This document shows positions 46,125-60,118 of a stretch of 64,000 nt of DNA, one piece after another. Within the stretch, counting starts at the first letter, position 1, and each line of letters starts with the position of its first letter. The stretch spans positions 33,269,501-33,333,500 of the forward strand of contig NC_092341.1 in assembly GCF_046630445.1 (NCBI RefSeq). Direction: 5' to 3'. The notes under the pieces are model-generated. The model worked only from the letters and a program-made list of their open reading frames with translations. It was not told the DNA's origin and made no database searches. A program made the position numbers and the translations under genes. This DNA is from Rutidosis leptorrhynchoides (Eukaryota; Streptophyta; Magnoliopsida; Asterales; Asteraceae).

Positions 46125-49100
46125 ATGGCGGAAGACGGAAATTTAGAATCGACCGATTCGATGGGAGAGACTTTGGCTTTTGGAAGATGCAAATTGAAGA
46201 TTACTTGTATCAAAAGAAGCTACATCAACCTCTGTTAGAGACCAAGCCCGAAAGCATGAGCGATGCCGATTGGACGCTTTTGGATCATCAAGCTTTGGGT
46301 GTGATTCGTCTTTCACTTGCTAAGAACGTTGTATACAACGTTGTGAATGAGAAGACGATATTTGCTTGCTTGAAAGCACTCTCTAACATGTATGAGAAAC
46401 CTACCGCTTCTAATAAGGTTTTTCTCATGCGACAATTTTTCAATACGAAGATGAAGGAAGGTACGAGTGCAACGGATCATATCAACGAGTTCAACAACAT
46501 CATATCGAGGTTAGCATTGGTAGATATTGTGTTTGATGATGAGTTAAAGGCTCTAATCTTGCTTTCATCATTACCGGAAAGTTGGTCGGGTACGGTTACC
46601 GCAGTTAGTAGCTCTACGGGAACTACTAAGCTAGCGTTTGAAGGAATAAGGGATTTGATTCTTGGTGAAGATACTCGTAGGAGAAACTCGGGGGAATCGA
46701 CATCCGGTTCTTTGTTAAGTACCGACAACCGTGGTAGAAAATTTGATCGCGGTGAGAAGAAGGGTAGAAAGAAGTCTAAGATGAGGTATCCATCGAAAGA
46801 TAGAAGTAAAGCTATTTGTTGGGCTTGCAATCAAAAAGGACACTTTCAAAGGAATTGTAAAAATGGTCCGGCGAAAGGTGTGAACTTGACCGAGGAAGAA
46901 AGTGATGATGCACTTTTATGTAGTGTTGAAAATTCTATGGAGTCTTGGATTTTGGATTCGGGAGCTTCGTTTCATGCTACTCATGTCAAAAGCATGATGA
47001 AGAATTTTCGTCCATATCAAGGCAAGGTGAGATTGGCGGACGACAAACAACTCAATATAGAGGGCATTGGAGATGTTGTATTGAAGACTACTCTTGGCTC
47101 TAATTGGACCTTGAAAAACATAAGGTACATTCCTAAATTAAAAAGGAAACTTATTTCGGTTGGTCAATTAGATGATGAAGGTAACGCGGTTACTTTTGAA
47201 AATCGCCAATGGAAGGTGGTTAAGGGTAGTTGTGTAGTGGCTCGTGGACATAAAAGGGGAACTCTTTATATGGTTGAAGTGTTTGATGAAGACACGGTAG
47301 TTGCTACGGTTAATGTTGAGTCCGAATCAAATCTATGGCACCGAAGACTCGGGCATATGAGTGAGAAGGGTATGAAGATGCTTGTTTCGAGTGGGAGAAT
47401 TCCGGATTTAAAAAAGGTAGAACTTGGGTTTTGCGAACCATGTGTATATGGGAAGCAAAAGAAGGTGACTTTTGGGAAATCGGGGAATGCACCTAAGTTG
47501 GAGAAATTGGAGCTCGTTCATACGGATGTGTTTGGTCCAACCAATGTAGAATCACATGGAGGTTCTCGCTATTATGTCACCTTCATTGACGACTCCACTC
47601 GAAAGGTATGGGTTTATTTTCTTAAAGCTAAATCCAATGTATTTAATACTTTTGTGAAGTGGAAAGCTATGGTATAAAATGAGACTAACTTGAAAGTCAA
47701 GTGCTTGAAGTCGGATAATGGAGGAGAATATGGTAGTATTGAGTTTAAAGACCATTGTGCAAAGCTCGGTATTAGAATATTGAAAACGGTACCGGAGACA
47801 CCGCAATACAATGGGGTCGCCGAACGTATGAATCGTACGTTAAATGAAAGGGCTAAGAGTATGAGACTACATGCCAGTTTGCCTAAGATGTTTTGGGCGG
47901 ATGCGGTTAACACGGTGGCTTATTTGATAAATAGGGGACCCTCAACACCGTTGGGTTTCCGAATTCCCGAGGAAGAATGGCAAGGTAAGAAGGTGAGTTA
48001 TGGTCACCTTAGGATCTTTGGGTGTAATGCATATGTGAAGACCAAAGATGCGGATAAAGACAAGCTTGAAGCTAAGTCAAAGAAGTGTGTTTTCATAGGG
48101 TACGGGTCAGATGAAATGGGCTATCGTTGTTGGGACAACGAGGCTAGAAAAGTAATTCGTTCGCGAGATGTTACTTTTGATGAAGATTCGGTCTATGGTA
48201 AACCGGAAACGGGGAGTCCTAAACCGAGTCAAGTTACTTTTGACGATGTTTCTATTGATGATCTTGCAGGTTCTAGTGGGAGTACGGGGAACAATGAATT
48301 GCCAAATAATGGCGAGGCGTCGTAAAATGCTAATGATGGGGATGATTCGGAAAGCGGTGATGATTCCGAACATAGTGCGAGTTCTAGTGATGAGGAGGAC
48401 ACAAATGAAACCGGTCCAACCATTCCAGTTACTCCTACACCAAGACGCTCAACTAGAGTGCCCAAACCTAATCCTAGGTATTCTCAATCAGCAAACTACT
48501 TGCTCTATACCGAGAATGGTGAACCCGAAAGTTACTTTGAGGCAAGAAAGACAAAAGAATCCATACAATGGGAGCTTGCCATGAAAGAAGAGATGGGGTC
48601 ACTTGAGAAGAATAAAACTTGGTCACTAGTGAAGTTACCTCATGATAAAATGGTGTTGCAAAGTAAATAGGTGTATCGAATCAAGAATGAGTTGGATGGC
48701 AAGAAAAGGTACAAGGCTCGTTTGGTGGTTAAAGGCTTTCAACAAAAGAAAGGAGTTGACTACCAAGAGATATTTTCACCGGTGGTGAAGATGACTACTA
48801 TTCGGTTGGTACTTTTTATGGTTTCATCTGAGGACTTACATCTAGAGCAACTAGATGTGAAGACCGCATTCTTACATGGTAACCTTGATGAAGAGATCTA
48901 TATGAGGCAACCCGAGGGCTTTGAGGTAAAGGGTAAAGAGAAGTGGGTTTGTAAGCTAAAGAAAAGTTTGTATGGATTGAAGCAAGCACCTCGGCAATGG
49001 TACTTGAAGTTTGACGAGTTTATGAAGAAGATTGGTTTCTTAAGATGTGAAGCGGATCACTGTTCCTAATTGAAGAAATTCAAGTCTTCTTACATAATCT

Positions 49101-50073
49101 TATTGTTGTATGTTGATGACATGTTACTTGCAGGTTCCAACATGTCCGAAATCAACAAATTGAAAGGATTACTTTCCCATGAGTTCGAGATGAAAGATCT
49201 TGGTGGTGCTAGGAAAATACTTGGCATGAGTATTGTGCGTGATCGTGTGAAGGGTACTCTATACTTGTCTCAATCCAAATATATTGAGAAAGTTGTAGAG
49301 AGGTTTAACATGGAAAATTCAAAGGCTCGTTCTATGCCTTTGGGTAGCACGATAAAGCTATCGAAAAGTCAATCACCTAAAACGGAAGAAGACAAAATAG
49401 AGATGGAAAAGGTTCCATATGCATCGGCCGTGGGTAGTGTTATGTATGCCATGGTTTGTACAAGACCCGATATTGCTCAAGCAGTGGGAGTTGTAAGTCG
49501 TTATATGTCTAATCCGGGGAAAGAGCATTGGGAAGCGGTTAAATGGTTACTTCGTTATTTGAAAGGTACTTCTAATATGGGATTGTGCTTCTCTAAAAGC
49601 AATGTCATACTTAGAGGTTATGCGGATGCTAATTTGGGTGGATGTAACGATTCGGGGAAAAGCACTACGGGTTATGTTTTCACAATAGGAAGATGGCGGT
49701 TAGTTGGATGTCTCGACTACAAAAGAGTGTTGCTTTATCAACCACCGAAGCCGAATATATGGCTATTGCAGAAGCTTCTAAAGAGCTTATTTGGTTGAAA
49801 AACTTCTTAGGTGAGTTGGGTAAAAGACAAGACTATTGCGTCTTGTATTGTGATAATCAAAGTGCAATATATCTTGGGAAGAATCCGGTGTTTCATAGTC
49901 GTACGAAACACATCAAGATAAGGTATCATTTTATTCGACAACATATAAATGATGGTACTTTATTATTGGAGAAAATCCTTGGTACGAAAAATCCTGCTGA
50001 TATGTTTACTAAGGTTGTTACGACAGAGAAATTGAGGTTTTGCATTACCTCAATTGGTGTTCTAATGAATTGA
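46125..50073 (+). pseudogene. E1 gag-pol, six breaks
   Basis: The initiator ATG at 46125 (MAEDG) is followed by a 1-base deletion near 46140 relative to E2. The main frame then reads gag, a CCHC knuckle (CWACNQKGHFQRNC), protease ILDSGAS, integrase HHCC and D-D-E, RT with YVDD (49110-49121) and RNase H. In-frame stops at 47675-47677 and 48323-48325 (Glu in E2), 48668-48670 (Trp) and 49067-49069 (Tyr). A second 1-base deletion near 49688 displaces RNase H (EYMAIAEASKEL, CDNQSAI) into another frame. No active protein is expected. Confidence 0.93.
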
Positions 50074-50295
50074 TGAGAGAAGACCCCAACTAGAGAATTA
50101 GAGAGTTAATGTTTCAATTCTAACAAGTAGTGTTGAAGAACTTGTATCGAAAGTCTGCTCATCCGAAGTATGTGTTGAGTGTGCGTGTCCCAAATGGAGC
50201 TTGGCGGTATAATGGTGGTTTAACGTTCTTGGTTAGATCGTTGATATTTTGGGTTGACGAAGGTTGGGTTTGTTCAAAGTCTCCAAGTGGGAGAT

Positions 50296-50807
50296 TGTTG
50301 GAGATATGGAGAATTTTAAACAATTAGAGGGAAGATTGCAGGAAACTCACACGAAGCTTCCACGAAGTTGTTAGGAAAAACACATGTAGCTTCCACGAAG
50401 TTGTTAGGAAACTCACATGTGGCTTCCACGAAGTTGTGAGAAAATTCACATGTAGCTTCCACGAAGCTGTCAGGAAACTCACATGTAGCCTCCATGAAGC
50501 TGTCAGGAAACTCACATGAAGTTTCAAGGAATTGTTTTTAGCTTACTCCTTAAATCATTCTATAAATAGACCCTCTTGTAACTCATTGTAAACACACCAC
50601 AAATATTTAGTAATACATTCTCTAGTTGGTCCGTGGACTAAAGCAATCACAACGATTGCATATAACCACGTTATCTCTTGTGTCGATTTACATTTCTTGC
50701 ATTTATAATCTTTCGTTCATTAAGTGGGTTAGTAATCTTGTAGAATTACTATCGGTGAGTGATCTTGTTAAATCATTTGCGTTGTTTTGGGTCCTAATAT
50801 CCTTACA
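50296..50807 (+). repeat. E1 right LTR
   Basis: Same six 33-bp units from 50341. Very similar to the left LTR, with about a dozen differences by eye. Followed by CCTAC. Confidence 0.95.
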
Positions 50808-50812
50808 CCTAC

Positions 50813-51659
50813 AATATTCATTTTCATATATAATCGATAGTCTTTTGTTATATGTCCATTACTTTAAAGTTCTTCTAAAAACTGATTACACAAAAAAACG
50901 TAGAAGAGGCAATGTCTTCTCATATACTTGCAACTTGTGCGATAAATGAATAAAAATAAATAAAGTTGGATTCTTGGTTCAACCAAGATTTATCAATTAC
51001 TCAAGCTAAGTAACGAATTAATTTTCAGCTTACATTTTTAGTACTTAAGAATTTACCTTCAAATAAAATTAATCAAAAAAAACTTATATTACGTTTAATT
51101 TCTCTGTTCTCTATACTACAATTACTGAATCGAATCCTAAAGTTCAAAAACCAAATCAGAAAACGTAATTAAGTATATACATACCACATCAACCTTGAGC
51201 ATTCATCATAATCTATACACTTCTAATACATGAATAAAACAGTGAGATTTTTGGTTCAACCAATATTGATCAATTACTCAAGCTAAATAACGAATTAATT
51301 TTCAGCTTAAATTTAACTTACGAATTTACCTTCAAATAAATTAATCAAAGAGAAGTTATATAACGCTTATAATTAGTTTCTCTGCTCTATACTACTACTG
51401 AATCAAATACTAAATATTATAAACCAAATTAGAAATTAAAACGTAATTAAGTATATATATACCCCATCAAACTTGACTATCGATCATAATCTATACATTT
51501 CTAATACATGAATACATGAATACATGAATAACTATAGAATAAGAACTGAAAGAAAAAGTTACAGAATACTTGACGAGGTACCTGGTTCGACGTGGTTACA
51601 ATTTAGGTTGTATTCGTTACGTAATCAAGAACAGCGAGAATAGTTGAGACGTTTTTTAC

Positions 51660-51660
<1 letters not shown>
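50813..51660 (-). other. Gene 3 intron remnant and 5'UTR exon
   Basis: 50813-51562 resembles the gene 2 intron (61909-62588): shared TTGTTATATGTCC, GTAGAAGAGGC and AATTACTCAAGCTAA-like words, the last repeated twice within it. A donor-like TATTCT|GTAACT is at 51563/51562. The 5'UTR exon is about 51563-51610. Confidence 0.5.

Positions 51661-51730
<70 letters not shown>
51661..51730. repeat. (TG)n(TA)n microsatellite
   Basis: TG units followed by a long TA run, bordering the MITE-like element. Confidence 0.95.
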
Positions 51731-52658
<928 letters not shown>

Positions 52659-52906
52659 GAGACATAGGGCTTGTTATTTGGGCCTTATTAACTTTAAAGG
52701 AGTGTTAAAGATATACGGAATAAAGAATGCAAGCCCAAAACCAGCCCAGTAACCGAAAAGCCATTCCCCACAAAACATGTTAAAGAAACCGGTAGGTTAA
52801 AGAAACCGGTTGCTTTTACGGTTTTAATCGAACCGATTTTACCGGTTCGATTTTTTAAATCGATCTGTTTATTTCGGTTATATAAATGGTTAAAACCTGA
52901 TTTTTA

Positions 52907-53108
52907 CAAAAAAAAAAAAAAAAAAAAAGTTTATAAACGGTTTGTGGCAGAAAGGCTAATAATTGGCAACACCGACCGGCCTACAATTGGCTGCCAATTC
53001 ATACGAGGGGCATATCTAACTCACTCAGTGGTTGTCACCATTGGGGTGACAGGGTTCGAATATTCGTGGCAAAATACCCCCACCTATTACCAACTGAGCT
53101 ACGGATGG
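52907..53108 (-). mobile_element. tRNA-derived SINE, minus strand
   Basis: Minus strand begins CCGTAGCTCAGTTGGTAATA, which contains a perfect pol III A-box (TAGCTCAGTTGG). About 30 bp later ATTCGAACCC is a good B-box. The body follows (GTCACCCCAATGGTGACAAC, a short hairpin, then GGCAGCCAATTGTAGGCCGG) and ends in a T-rich tail near 52907. Confidence 0.7.
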
Positions 53109-53185
53109 TATTAATACAAACTATTAGCCCAAAGAAATAAATTAGTGTTTGTAAGAAGCAATTATGACAGTGCTTTGTTTTTTAT

Positions 53186-53292
53186 GGCAAAAAAGGTTGA
53201 CAACCGGAAACCCCCGATCGGTCTACAGTTACCTGCCAATTCTATAATGTGGGGGGCAAACCTAACTCACTCAGCGGTTGTGGGAAGTACTT
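53186..53292 (-). mobile_element. Truncated second copy of the same SINE body
   Basis: Minus strand CAACCGCTGAGTGAGTTAGG, then GGCAGGTAACTGTAGACCGATCGG, matches the body of the copy at 52907-53108. The tRNA head is missing. Confidence 0.6.
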
Positions 53293-53343
53293 TAACAATG
53301 AATTTTACATAAAAAGGCATAGAAGTTGACTCAATCCTGTTAC

Positions 53344-53921
53344 TGTAAGGATATTAGGACCCAAAACAACGCAAGTGATTCAATAAGATCACTCACTAAT
53401 AGTAATTCTACAAGATTACTAACCCACTTAATGAACGAAAGATTATAAAAGCAAGAAATGTAAATCGACACAAGAGATAACGTGGTTATATGCAATCGTT
53501 GTGATTGCTTTAGTCCACGGACCAACTAGAGAATGTATTACTAAATATTTGTGGTGTGTTTACAATGAGTTACAAGAGGGTCTATTTATAGAATGATTTA
53601 AGGAGTAAGCTAAAAACAATTCCTTGAAGATTCATGTGAGTTTCCTGACAGCTTCATGGAGACTACATGTGAGTTTCCTGACAGCTTCGTGGAAGCTACA
53701 TGTGAATTTCCTCACAACTTCGTGGAAGCTACATGTGAGTTTCCTAACAACTTCGTGGAAGCTACATGTGAGTTTCCTAACAACTTCGTGGAAGCTTCGT
53801 GTGAATTTCCTCACAACTTCGTAGAAGCTACATGTGAGTTTCCTAACAACTTCGTGGAAGCTTCGTGTGAGTTTCCTGGAATCTTCCCTCTAATTGTTTA
53901 AAGTTCTTCATATCTCCAACA
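53344..53921 (-). repeat. E2 3' LTR
   Basis: Eight 33-bp units at about 53613-53876. The units are 11 codons long and create spurious ORFs in both directions. Confidence 0.95.
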
Positions 53922-54137
53922 ATCTCCCACTTGGAGACTTTGAACAAACCCAACCTTCGTCAACCCAAAATATCAAAGATCTAACCAAGAACGTTAAACC
54001 ACCATTATACCGCCAAACTCCATTTGGGACACGCACACTCAACACATACTTCGGATGAGCAGACTTTCGATACAAGGTCTTCAACACTACTTGTTAGAAT
54101 ATTAACTCTCTAATTCTCTAGTTGGGGTCTTCTCTCA

Positions 54138-57100
54138 TCAATTCATTAGAAGACCAATTGAGGTAATACAAAACCTCAATTTCTCTGTCGTAACAACCTT
54201 AGTAAACATATCAGCAGGATTCTTCGTACCAAGGATTTTCTCCAATAATAAAGTACCATCATTTATATGTTGTCGAATAAAATGATTCCTTATATTGATG
54301 TGTTTCGTACGACTATGAAACACCGGATTCTTCCCAAGATGAACCGCACTTTGATTATCACAACTCAAGACGCAATAGTCTTGTCTTTTACCCAACTCAC
54401 CTAAGAAGTTTTTCAACCAAACAAGCTCTTTAGAAGCTTCTGCAATAGCCATATATTCGACTTCGGTGGTTGATAAAGCAACAATCTTTTGTAGTCGAGA
54501 CATCCAACTAACCGCCGTCTTCCCTGTTGTGAAAACATAACCCGTAGTGCTTTTCCCCGAATCGTTACATCCACCCAAATTAGCATCCGCATAACCTCTA
54601 AGTATGACATTGCTTTTAGAGAAGCACAATCCCATATTAGAAGTACCTTTCAAATAACGAAGTAACCATTTAACCGCTTCCCAATGCTCTTTCCCCGGAT
54701 TAGACATATAACGACTTACAACTCCCACTGCTTGAGCAATATCGGGTCTTGTACAAACCATGGCATACATAACACTACCCACGGCCGATGCATATGGAAC
54801 CTTTTCCATCTCTATTTTGTCTTCTTCCGTTTTAGGTGATTGACTTTTCGATAGCTTTATCGTGCTACCCAAAGGCATAGAACGAGCCTTTGAATTTTCC
54901 ATGTTAAACCTCTCTACAACTTTCTCAATATATTTGGATTGAGACAAGTATAGAGTACCCTTCACACGATCACGCACAATACTCATGCCAAGTATTTTCC
55001 TAGCACCACCAAGATCTTTCATCTCGAACTCATGGGAAAGTAATCCTTTCAATTTGTTGATTTCGGACATGTTGGAACCTGCAAGTAACATGTCATCAAC
55101 ATACAACAATAAGATTATGTAAGAAGACTTGAATTTCTTCAAGTAGGAACAGTGATCCGCTTCACATCTTAAGAAACCAATCTTCTTCATAAACTCGTCA
55201 AACTTCAAGTACCATTGCCGAGGTGCTTGCTTCAATCCATACAAACTTTTCTTTAGCTTACAAACCCACTTCTCTTTACCCTTTACCTCAAAGCCCTCGG
55301 GTTGCCTCATATAGATCTCTTCATCAAGGTTACCATGTAAAAATGCGGTCTTCACATCTAGTTGCTCTAGATGTAAGTCCTCGGATGCAACCATAGAAAG
55401 TACCAAACGAATAGTAGTCATCTTCACCACCGGTGAAAATATCTCTTGGTAGTCAACTCCTTTCTTTTGTTGAAAGCCTTTAACCACCAAACGAGCCTTG
55501 TACCTTTTCTTGCCATCCAACTCATTCTTGATTCGATACACCCATTTATTTTGCAACACCCTTTTATCATGAGGTAACTTCACTAGTGATCAAGTTTTAT
55601 TCTTCTCAAGTGACCCCATCTCTTCTTTCATGGCAAGCTCCCATTGTATGGATTCTTTTGTCTTCCTTGCCTCAAAGAAACTTTCGGGTTCACCATTCTC
55701 GGTATAGAGCAAGTAGTTTGCTGATGGAGAATACCTAGGATTAGGTTTGGGCACTCTAGTCGAGCGTCTTAGTGTAGGAGCAACCAAAATGGTTGGACCG
55801 GTTTCATTTGTGTCCTCCTCATCACTAGAACTCGCACTATGTTCGGAATCATCACCGCTTTCCGAATCATTTCCATCATTAGCATTTTCTGACGCCTCAC
55901 CGTGAATTGGCAATTCATTGTTACCCGTACTCCCACTAGAACCTGCAAGATCATCAATAGAAACATCGTCAAAAGTAACATGACCCGGTTTAGGACTCCC
56001 CGTTTCCGGTTTGCCATAAACCGAATCTTCATCAAAGGTAACATCACGAGAACGAATCACTTTTCTAGCCTCGTTATCCCAACAACGATAACCCATTTCA
56101 TCCGACCTGTAGCCTATGAAAATACACTTCTTTGACTTAGCTTCAAGCTTGTCTCTATCCGCATCTTTGGTTTTCACATATGCATTACTCCCAAAGTACC
56201 TAAGGTGACCATAACTCACCTTCTTACCTTGCCATTCTTCCTCAGGAATTCGGAAACCCAACGGTGTTGAGGGTCCCCTATTTATCAAATAAGCCGCCGT
56301 GTTAACCGCATTCGCCCAAAACATTTTAGGCAAACCGGCATGTAGTCTCATACTCTTAGCCCTTTCATTTAACGTACGATTCATACGTTCGGCGACCCCA
56401 TTGTGTTGCGGTGTCTCTGGTACCGTTTTTAACATTCTAATACCGAGCTTTGCACAATGGTCTTTAAACTCAAGACTACCATATTCCCCTTCATTATCCG
56501 ACTTCAAGCACTTGACCTTCAAGTTAGTCTCATTTTCTACCATAGCTTTCCACTTCACAAATGTATTAAATACATCAGATTTAGCTTTAAGAAAATAAAC
56601 CCATACCTTTCGAGTGGAGTCGTCAATGAAGGTGACATAATAGCGAGAACCTCCATGTGATTCTACATTGGTTGGACCAAACACATCCGTATGAACAAGC
56701 TCCAATTTCTCCAACTTAGGAGCATTTCCCGATTTCCCAAAAGTCACCTTCTTTTGCTTCCCATATACACATGGTTCGCAAAATCCAAGTTCTACCTTTT
56801 TCAAATCTGGAATTCTCCCACTCGAAACAAGCATCTTCATACCCTTCTCACTCATATGCCCGAGTCTTCGGTGCCATAGAATTGATTCGGACTCAACATT
56901 AACCGTAGCAACCACCGTGTCTTCATCAAACACTTCAACCATATAAAGAGTTCCCCTTTTATGTCCACGAGCCACGACACAACTACCCTTAACCACCTTC
57001 CATTGGCGGTTTTCAAAAATAACCGCGTTACCTTCATCATCTAATTGACCAACCGAAATAAGTTTCCTTTTTAATTTAGGAATGTACCTTACTTTTTTCA

Positions 57101-58088
57101 AGGTCCAATTAGAGCCAAGAGTAGTCTTCAATACAACATCTCCAATGCCCTCTATATTGAGTTGTTTGTCATCTGCCAATCTCACCTTGCCTTGATATGG
57201 ACGAAAATTCTTCATCATGCTTTTGACATGAGTAGCATGAAACGAAGCTCCCGAATCCAAAATCCAAGACTCCATAGAATTTTCAACACTACATAAAAGT
57301 GCATCATCACTTTTTTCCTCGGTCAAGTTCACACCTTTCGCCAGACCATTTTTACAATTCCTTTGAAAGTGTCCTTTTTGATTACAACCCCAACAAACAG
57401 CTTCACTTCTATCTTTCGATGGATACCTCTTCTTAGACTTCTTTCTACCCTTCTTCTCACCGCGATCAAATTTCCTACCACGGTTGTCGGTACTTAACAA
57501 AGAACCGGATGTCGATTCCCCCGAGTTTCTCCTACGAGTATCTTCACCTAGAATCAAATCCCTTATTCCTTCGAACGCTAGCTTAGTAGTTCCCGTAGAG
57601 CTACTAACCGCTGTAACTGTACCCGACCAACTTTCCGGTAATGATGAAAGCAAGATTAGTGCCTTTAACTCATCATCAAACACAATATCTACCGATGCTA
57701 ACCTCGATATGATGTTGTTGAACTCGTTGATATGATCCGTTGCACTCGTACCTTCCTTCATCTTCGTATTGAATAATTGTCGCATGAGAAAAACCTTATT
57801 AGAAGCGGTAGGTTTCTCATACATGTTAGAGAGTGCTTTCAAGCAAGCAAACTTCGTCTTCTCATTCACAACATTGTATGCTACGTTCTTAGCAAGTGAA
57901 AGACGAATCGCACCCAAAGCTTGGCGATCCAAAAGCGTCCAATTGGCATCGCTCATGCTTTCGGGTTTGGTCTCTAACAGAGGTTGATGTAGCTTCTTTT
58001 GATACAAGTAATCTTCAATTTGCATCTTCTAAAAGCCAAAGTCTCTCCCATCGAAACGGTCGATTCTAAACTTTCCGTCTTCCGCCAT
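54138..58088 (-). CDS. E2 gag-pol polyprotein, two in-frame stop codons
   Basis: Initiator ATG at 58086-58088. TAG at 58029-58031 (codon 20) and TGA at 55587-55589 each replace a Trp codon; otherwise the frame is open for about 1316 codons. Seen in the 811-codon part after the first stop: gag; CCHC knuckle CWGCNQKGHFQRNC (211-224); protease ILDSGAS (D257); integrase H385, H390, C416, C419; core D447, D510, E546. The 481-codon part after the second stop holds RT with D76 and YVDD at 161-164, and RNase H (YADANLGGCNDS; CDNQSAVHLG). All catalytic motifs are intact. The Tork-like assignment rests on RT resemblance to Tnt1/Tto1-type elements as I recall them. Confidence 0.94.
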
Positions 58089-58124
58089 CGTTCCCTTAAC
58101 GAAACCTTGAGCTCTGATACCAGT

Positions 58125-58702
58125 TGTAAGGATATTAGGACCCAAAACAACGCAAGTGATTCAACAAGATCACTCACCGATAGTAATTCTACAAGATTAC
58201 TAACCCACTTAATGAACGAAAGATTATAAAAGCAAGAAATGTAAATCGACACAAGAGATAACGTGGTTATATGCAATCGTTGTGATTGCTTTAGTCCACG
58301 GACCAACTAGAGAATGTATTACTGAATATTTGTGGTGTGTTTACAATGAGTTACAAGAGGGTCTATTTATAGAATGATTTAAGGAGTAAGCTAAAAACAA
58401 TTCCTTGAAGCTTCATGTGAGTTTCCTGACAGCTTCATGGAGACTACATGTGAGTTTCCTGACAGCTTCGTGGAAGCTACATGTGAATTTCCTCACAACT
58501 TCGTGGAAGCTATATGTGAGTTTCCTAACAACTTCGTGAAAGCTACATGTGAGTTTCCTAACAACTTCGTGGAAGCTTCGTGTGAATTTCCTCACAACTT
58601 CGTAGAAGCTACATGTGAGTTTCCTAACAACTTCGTGGAAGCTTCGTGTGAGTTTCCTGGAATCTTCCCTCTAATTGTTTAAAGTTCTCCATATCTCCAA
58701 CA
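58125..58702 (-). repeat. E2 5' LTR
   Basis: Eight 33-bp units at about 58394-58657. TATA box (minus CTATAAATAG) at 58363-58372. Almost identical to the 3' LTR. Confidence 0.95.
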
Positions 58703-58779
58703 GTTACATTATAAAGTATAGTGGTAAAATAGTGCAGACACCTTGGTCAACACTTCGAATTATCTGCTAAGGACTCACC

Positions 58780-58955
58780 ATGAATGATAGTGATACTAAG
58801 TACATGATTAGGGTTCCATATGCTAACAACAGGTAGTCTAATGTATCTTATGGTATGCACTAGTCCAGATATGGGAATGGTGTAAGCATGGTAAGTAGAT
58901 ATCTGGCTGATTCTGAAAAAGCTCATTGGGAAGCTGTGAAAAAGTACAACCATTT
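58780..58955 (+). pseudogene. Relic of an older copia RT domain
   Basis: The frames give GSLMYLMVCTSPDMG (about 58826-58870), then after a shift NGVSMVSRYLA and KAHWEAVK, the segment between YVDD and RNase H of copia RT. It is not part of E2, whose target copy lies before it. Confidence 0.65.
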
Positions 58956-60118
58956 ATGGGTTAGTTAATAGTGGTGACTGTGAACCAAATCAGTGCTGTC
59001 TACGGGTCAAAATAGACCTCTACTACCCAGATGGGTCATAATTTCCCATTTTTACCAAAATATACCCATAAACTCCTTCTCAAGACACCAAACCTTCCAC
59101 GATTACTTACCTCGACATATGGGACATGTCTACATTATGGAGAATAACAAAAAACTATGATAGTTGAAACATGTGGAAAATGACATGTTAATTATCAGAA
59201 TATGTATACACAAAACACATAGTTGTTTACCATGATGAAAATCAAAATAACAACAGCAGCTAACCATACACAAAAAATAAAATAGGGTATTAACCCTAAA
59301 CCATAATAGTATAGACATAAACATTAGCGTCTATAATTGAAAGCAAAAGTAGATGAAATTTAAGACTCTGAGGTTCAAAGACGTTTGTAACGATGATGTA
59401 AAGAGGCTGTAAAATGATAATTTGCCTCAAAAACCGGACTCCTGAAAGTCAACATGCTAGATTTAGAGTGAATTCTAATAGTTTGATGTTTCCTAACTTG
59501 TACATTGGACAGGATAGTAGTTTTAGGATAGTAGTTTTAGGATGGTTTTTAAGGTTATGGTTTCAATCAATGTAATCGATAAAAAGAAGAAAAAAAAATG
59601 TTACTGTAGAATGATGTTCCAGTTTTTTGGTCAGTCTTCATAATACATTTCAACTTGAACTTACAAATTCTTTAAATGACATCATGGGGATCAGATAATA
59701 ATAAAGATATAATTAGGTCCAATTATGTACACCTAATGTGACTAAGAATGGTATGTTCAAAGACATAATTATTCCTACTTTTGTTTATGTATATATACTT
59801 ATGTACAAATTTTATGGGTTATCAACCAATGTTAATACACATAATCAGCAATCATGTACTCGTAGCAACATAGGTACAACATAACGTTAGAGGTAGGTAT
59901 CGCAAAACTCACTATACAAAATGATTCATATATCATACAAATTTTGGATAACTAATACGTAAAACTTAACAAAACAAATATAAAACTTCATATCATTAAG
60001 TAGCTAGTTAACATGAAATCCAAGTCAACTACCAAATACCAATAGCTATAAGAAAATCAAACAGTAAGTCATAGATAACTGAACGAGTCAGATAATAGAA
60101 CGGAATAGGAGCAGGTTT
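58956..60118. other. Intergenic, no gene recognised
   Basis: AT-rich with a duplicated word ATAGTAGTTTTAGGA near 59513-59540. Nothing else supportable. Confidence 0.45.

Larger units (their letters stand above)
45575..50807 (+). mobile_element. E1: Ty1/copia retrotransposon (Tork-like), plus strand
   Basis: 5233 bp flanked by CCTAC (45570-45574 and 50808-50812). LTRs 45575-46087 (513 bp) and 50296-50807 (512 bp), TGTTGG...CCTTACA. PBS TGGTATCAGAGC at 46090-46101 and PPT AAGTGGGAGAT at 50285-50295. It lies in the 5'UTR intron of F-box gene 3. Domain order gag-PR-IN-RT-RNase H identifies copia. The coding region is degraded. Confidence 0.96.
53344..58702 (-). mobile_element. E2: Ty1/copia retrotransposon (Tork-like), minus strand, near-intact
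   Basis: 5359 bp flanked by GTTAC (53339-53343 and 58703-58707). Both LTRs are 578 bp (53344-53921 and 58125-58702). PBS at 58111-58122 (minus-strand TGGTATCAGAGC) and PPT at 53922-53932. Closely related to E1 but in the opposite direction and with eight instead of six 33-bp LTR units. Confidence 0.96.

Noticed and set aside
53624-53901. ORFs with CEFPNNFVEA-like repeats, also at 45603, 50324 and 58413-58682
   Set aside because: The 33-bp LTR minisatellite is a multiple of three and free of stops in several frames; no gene signals.
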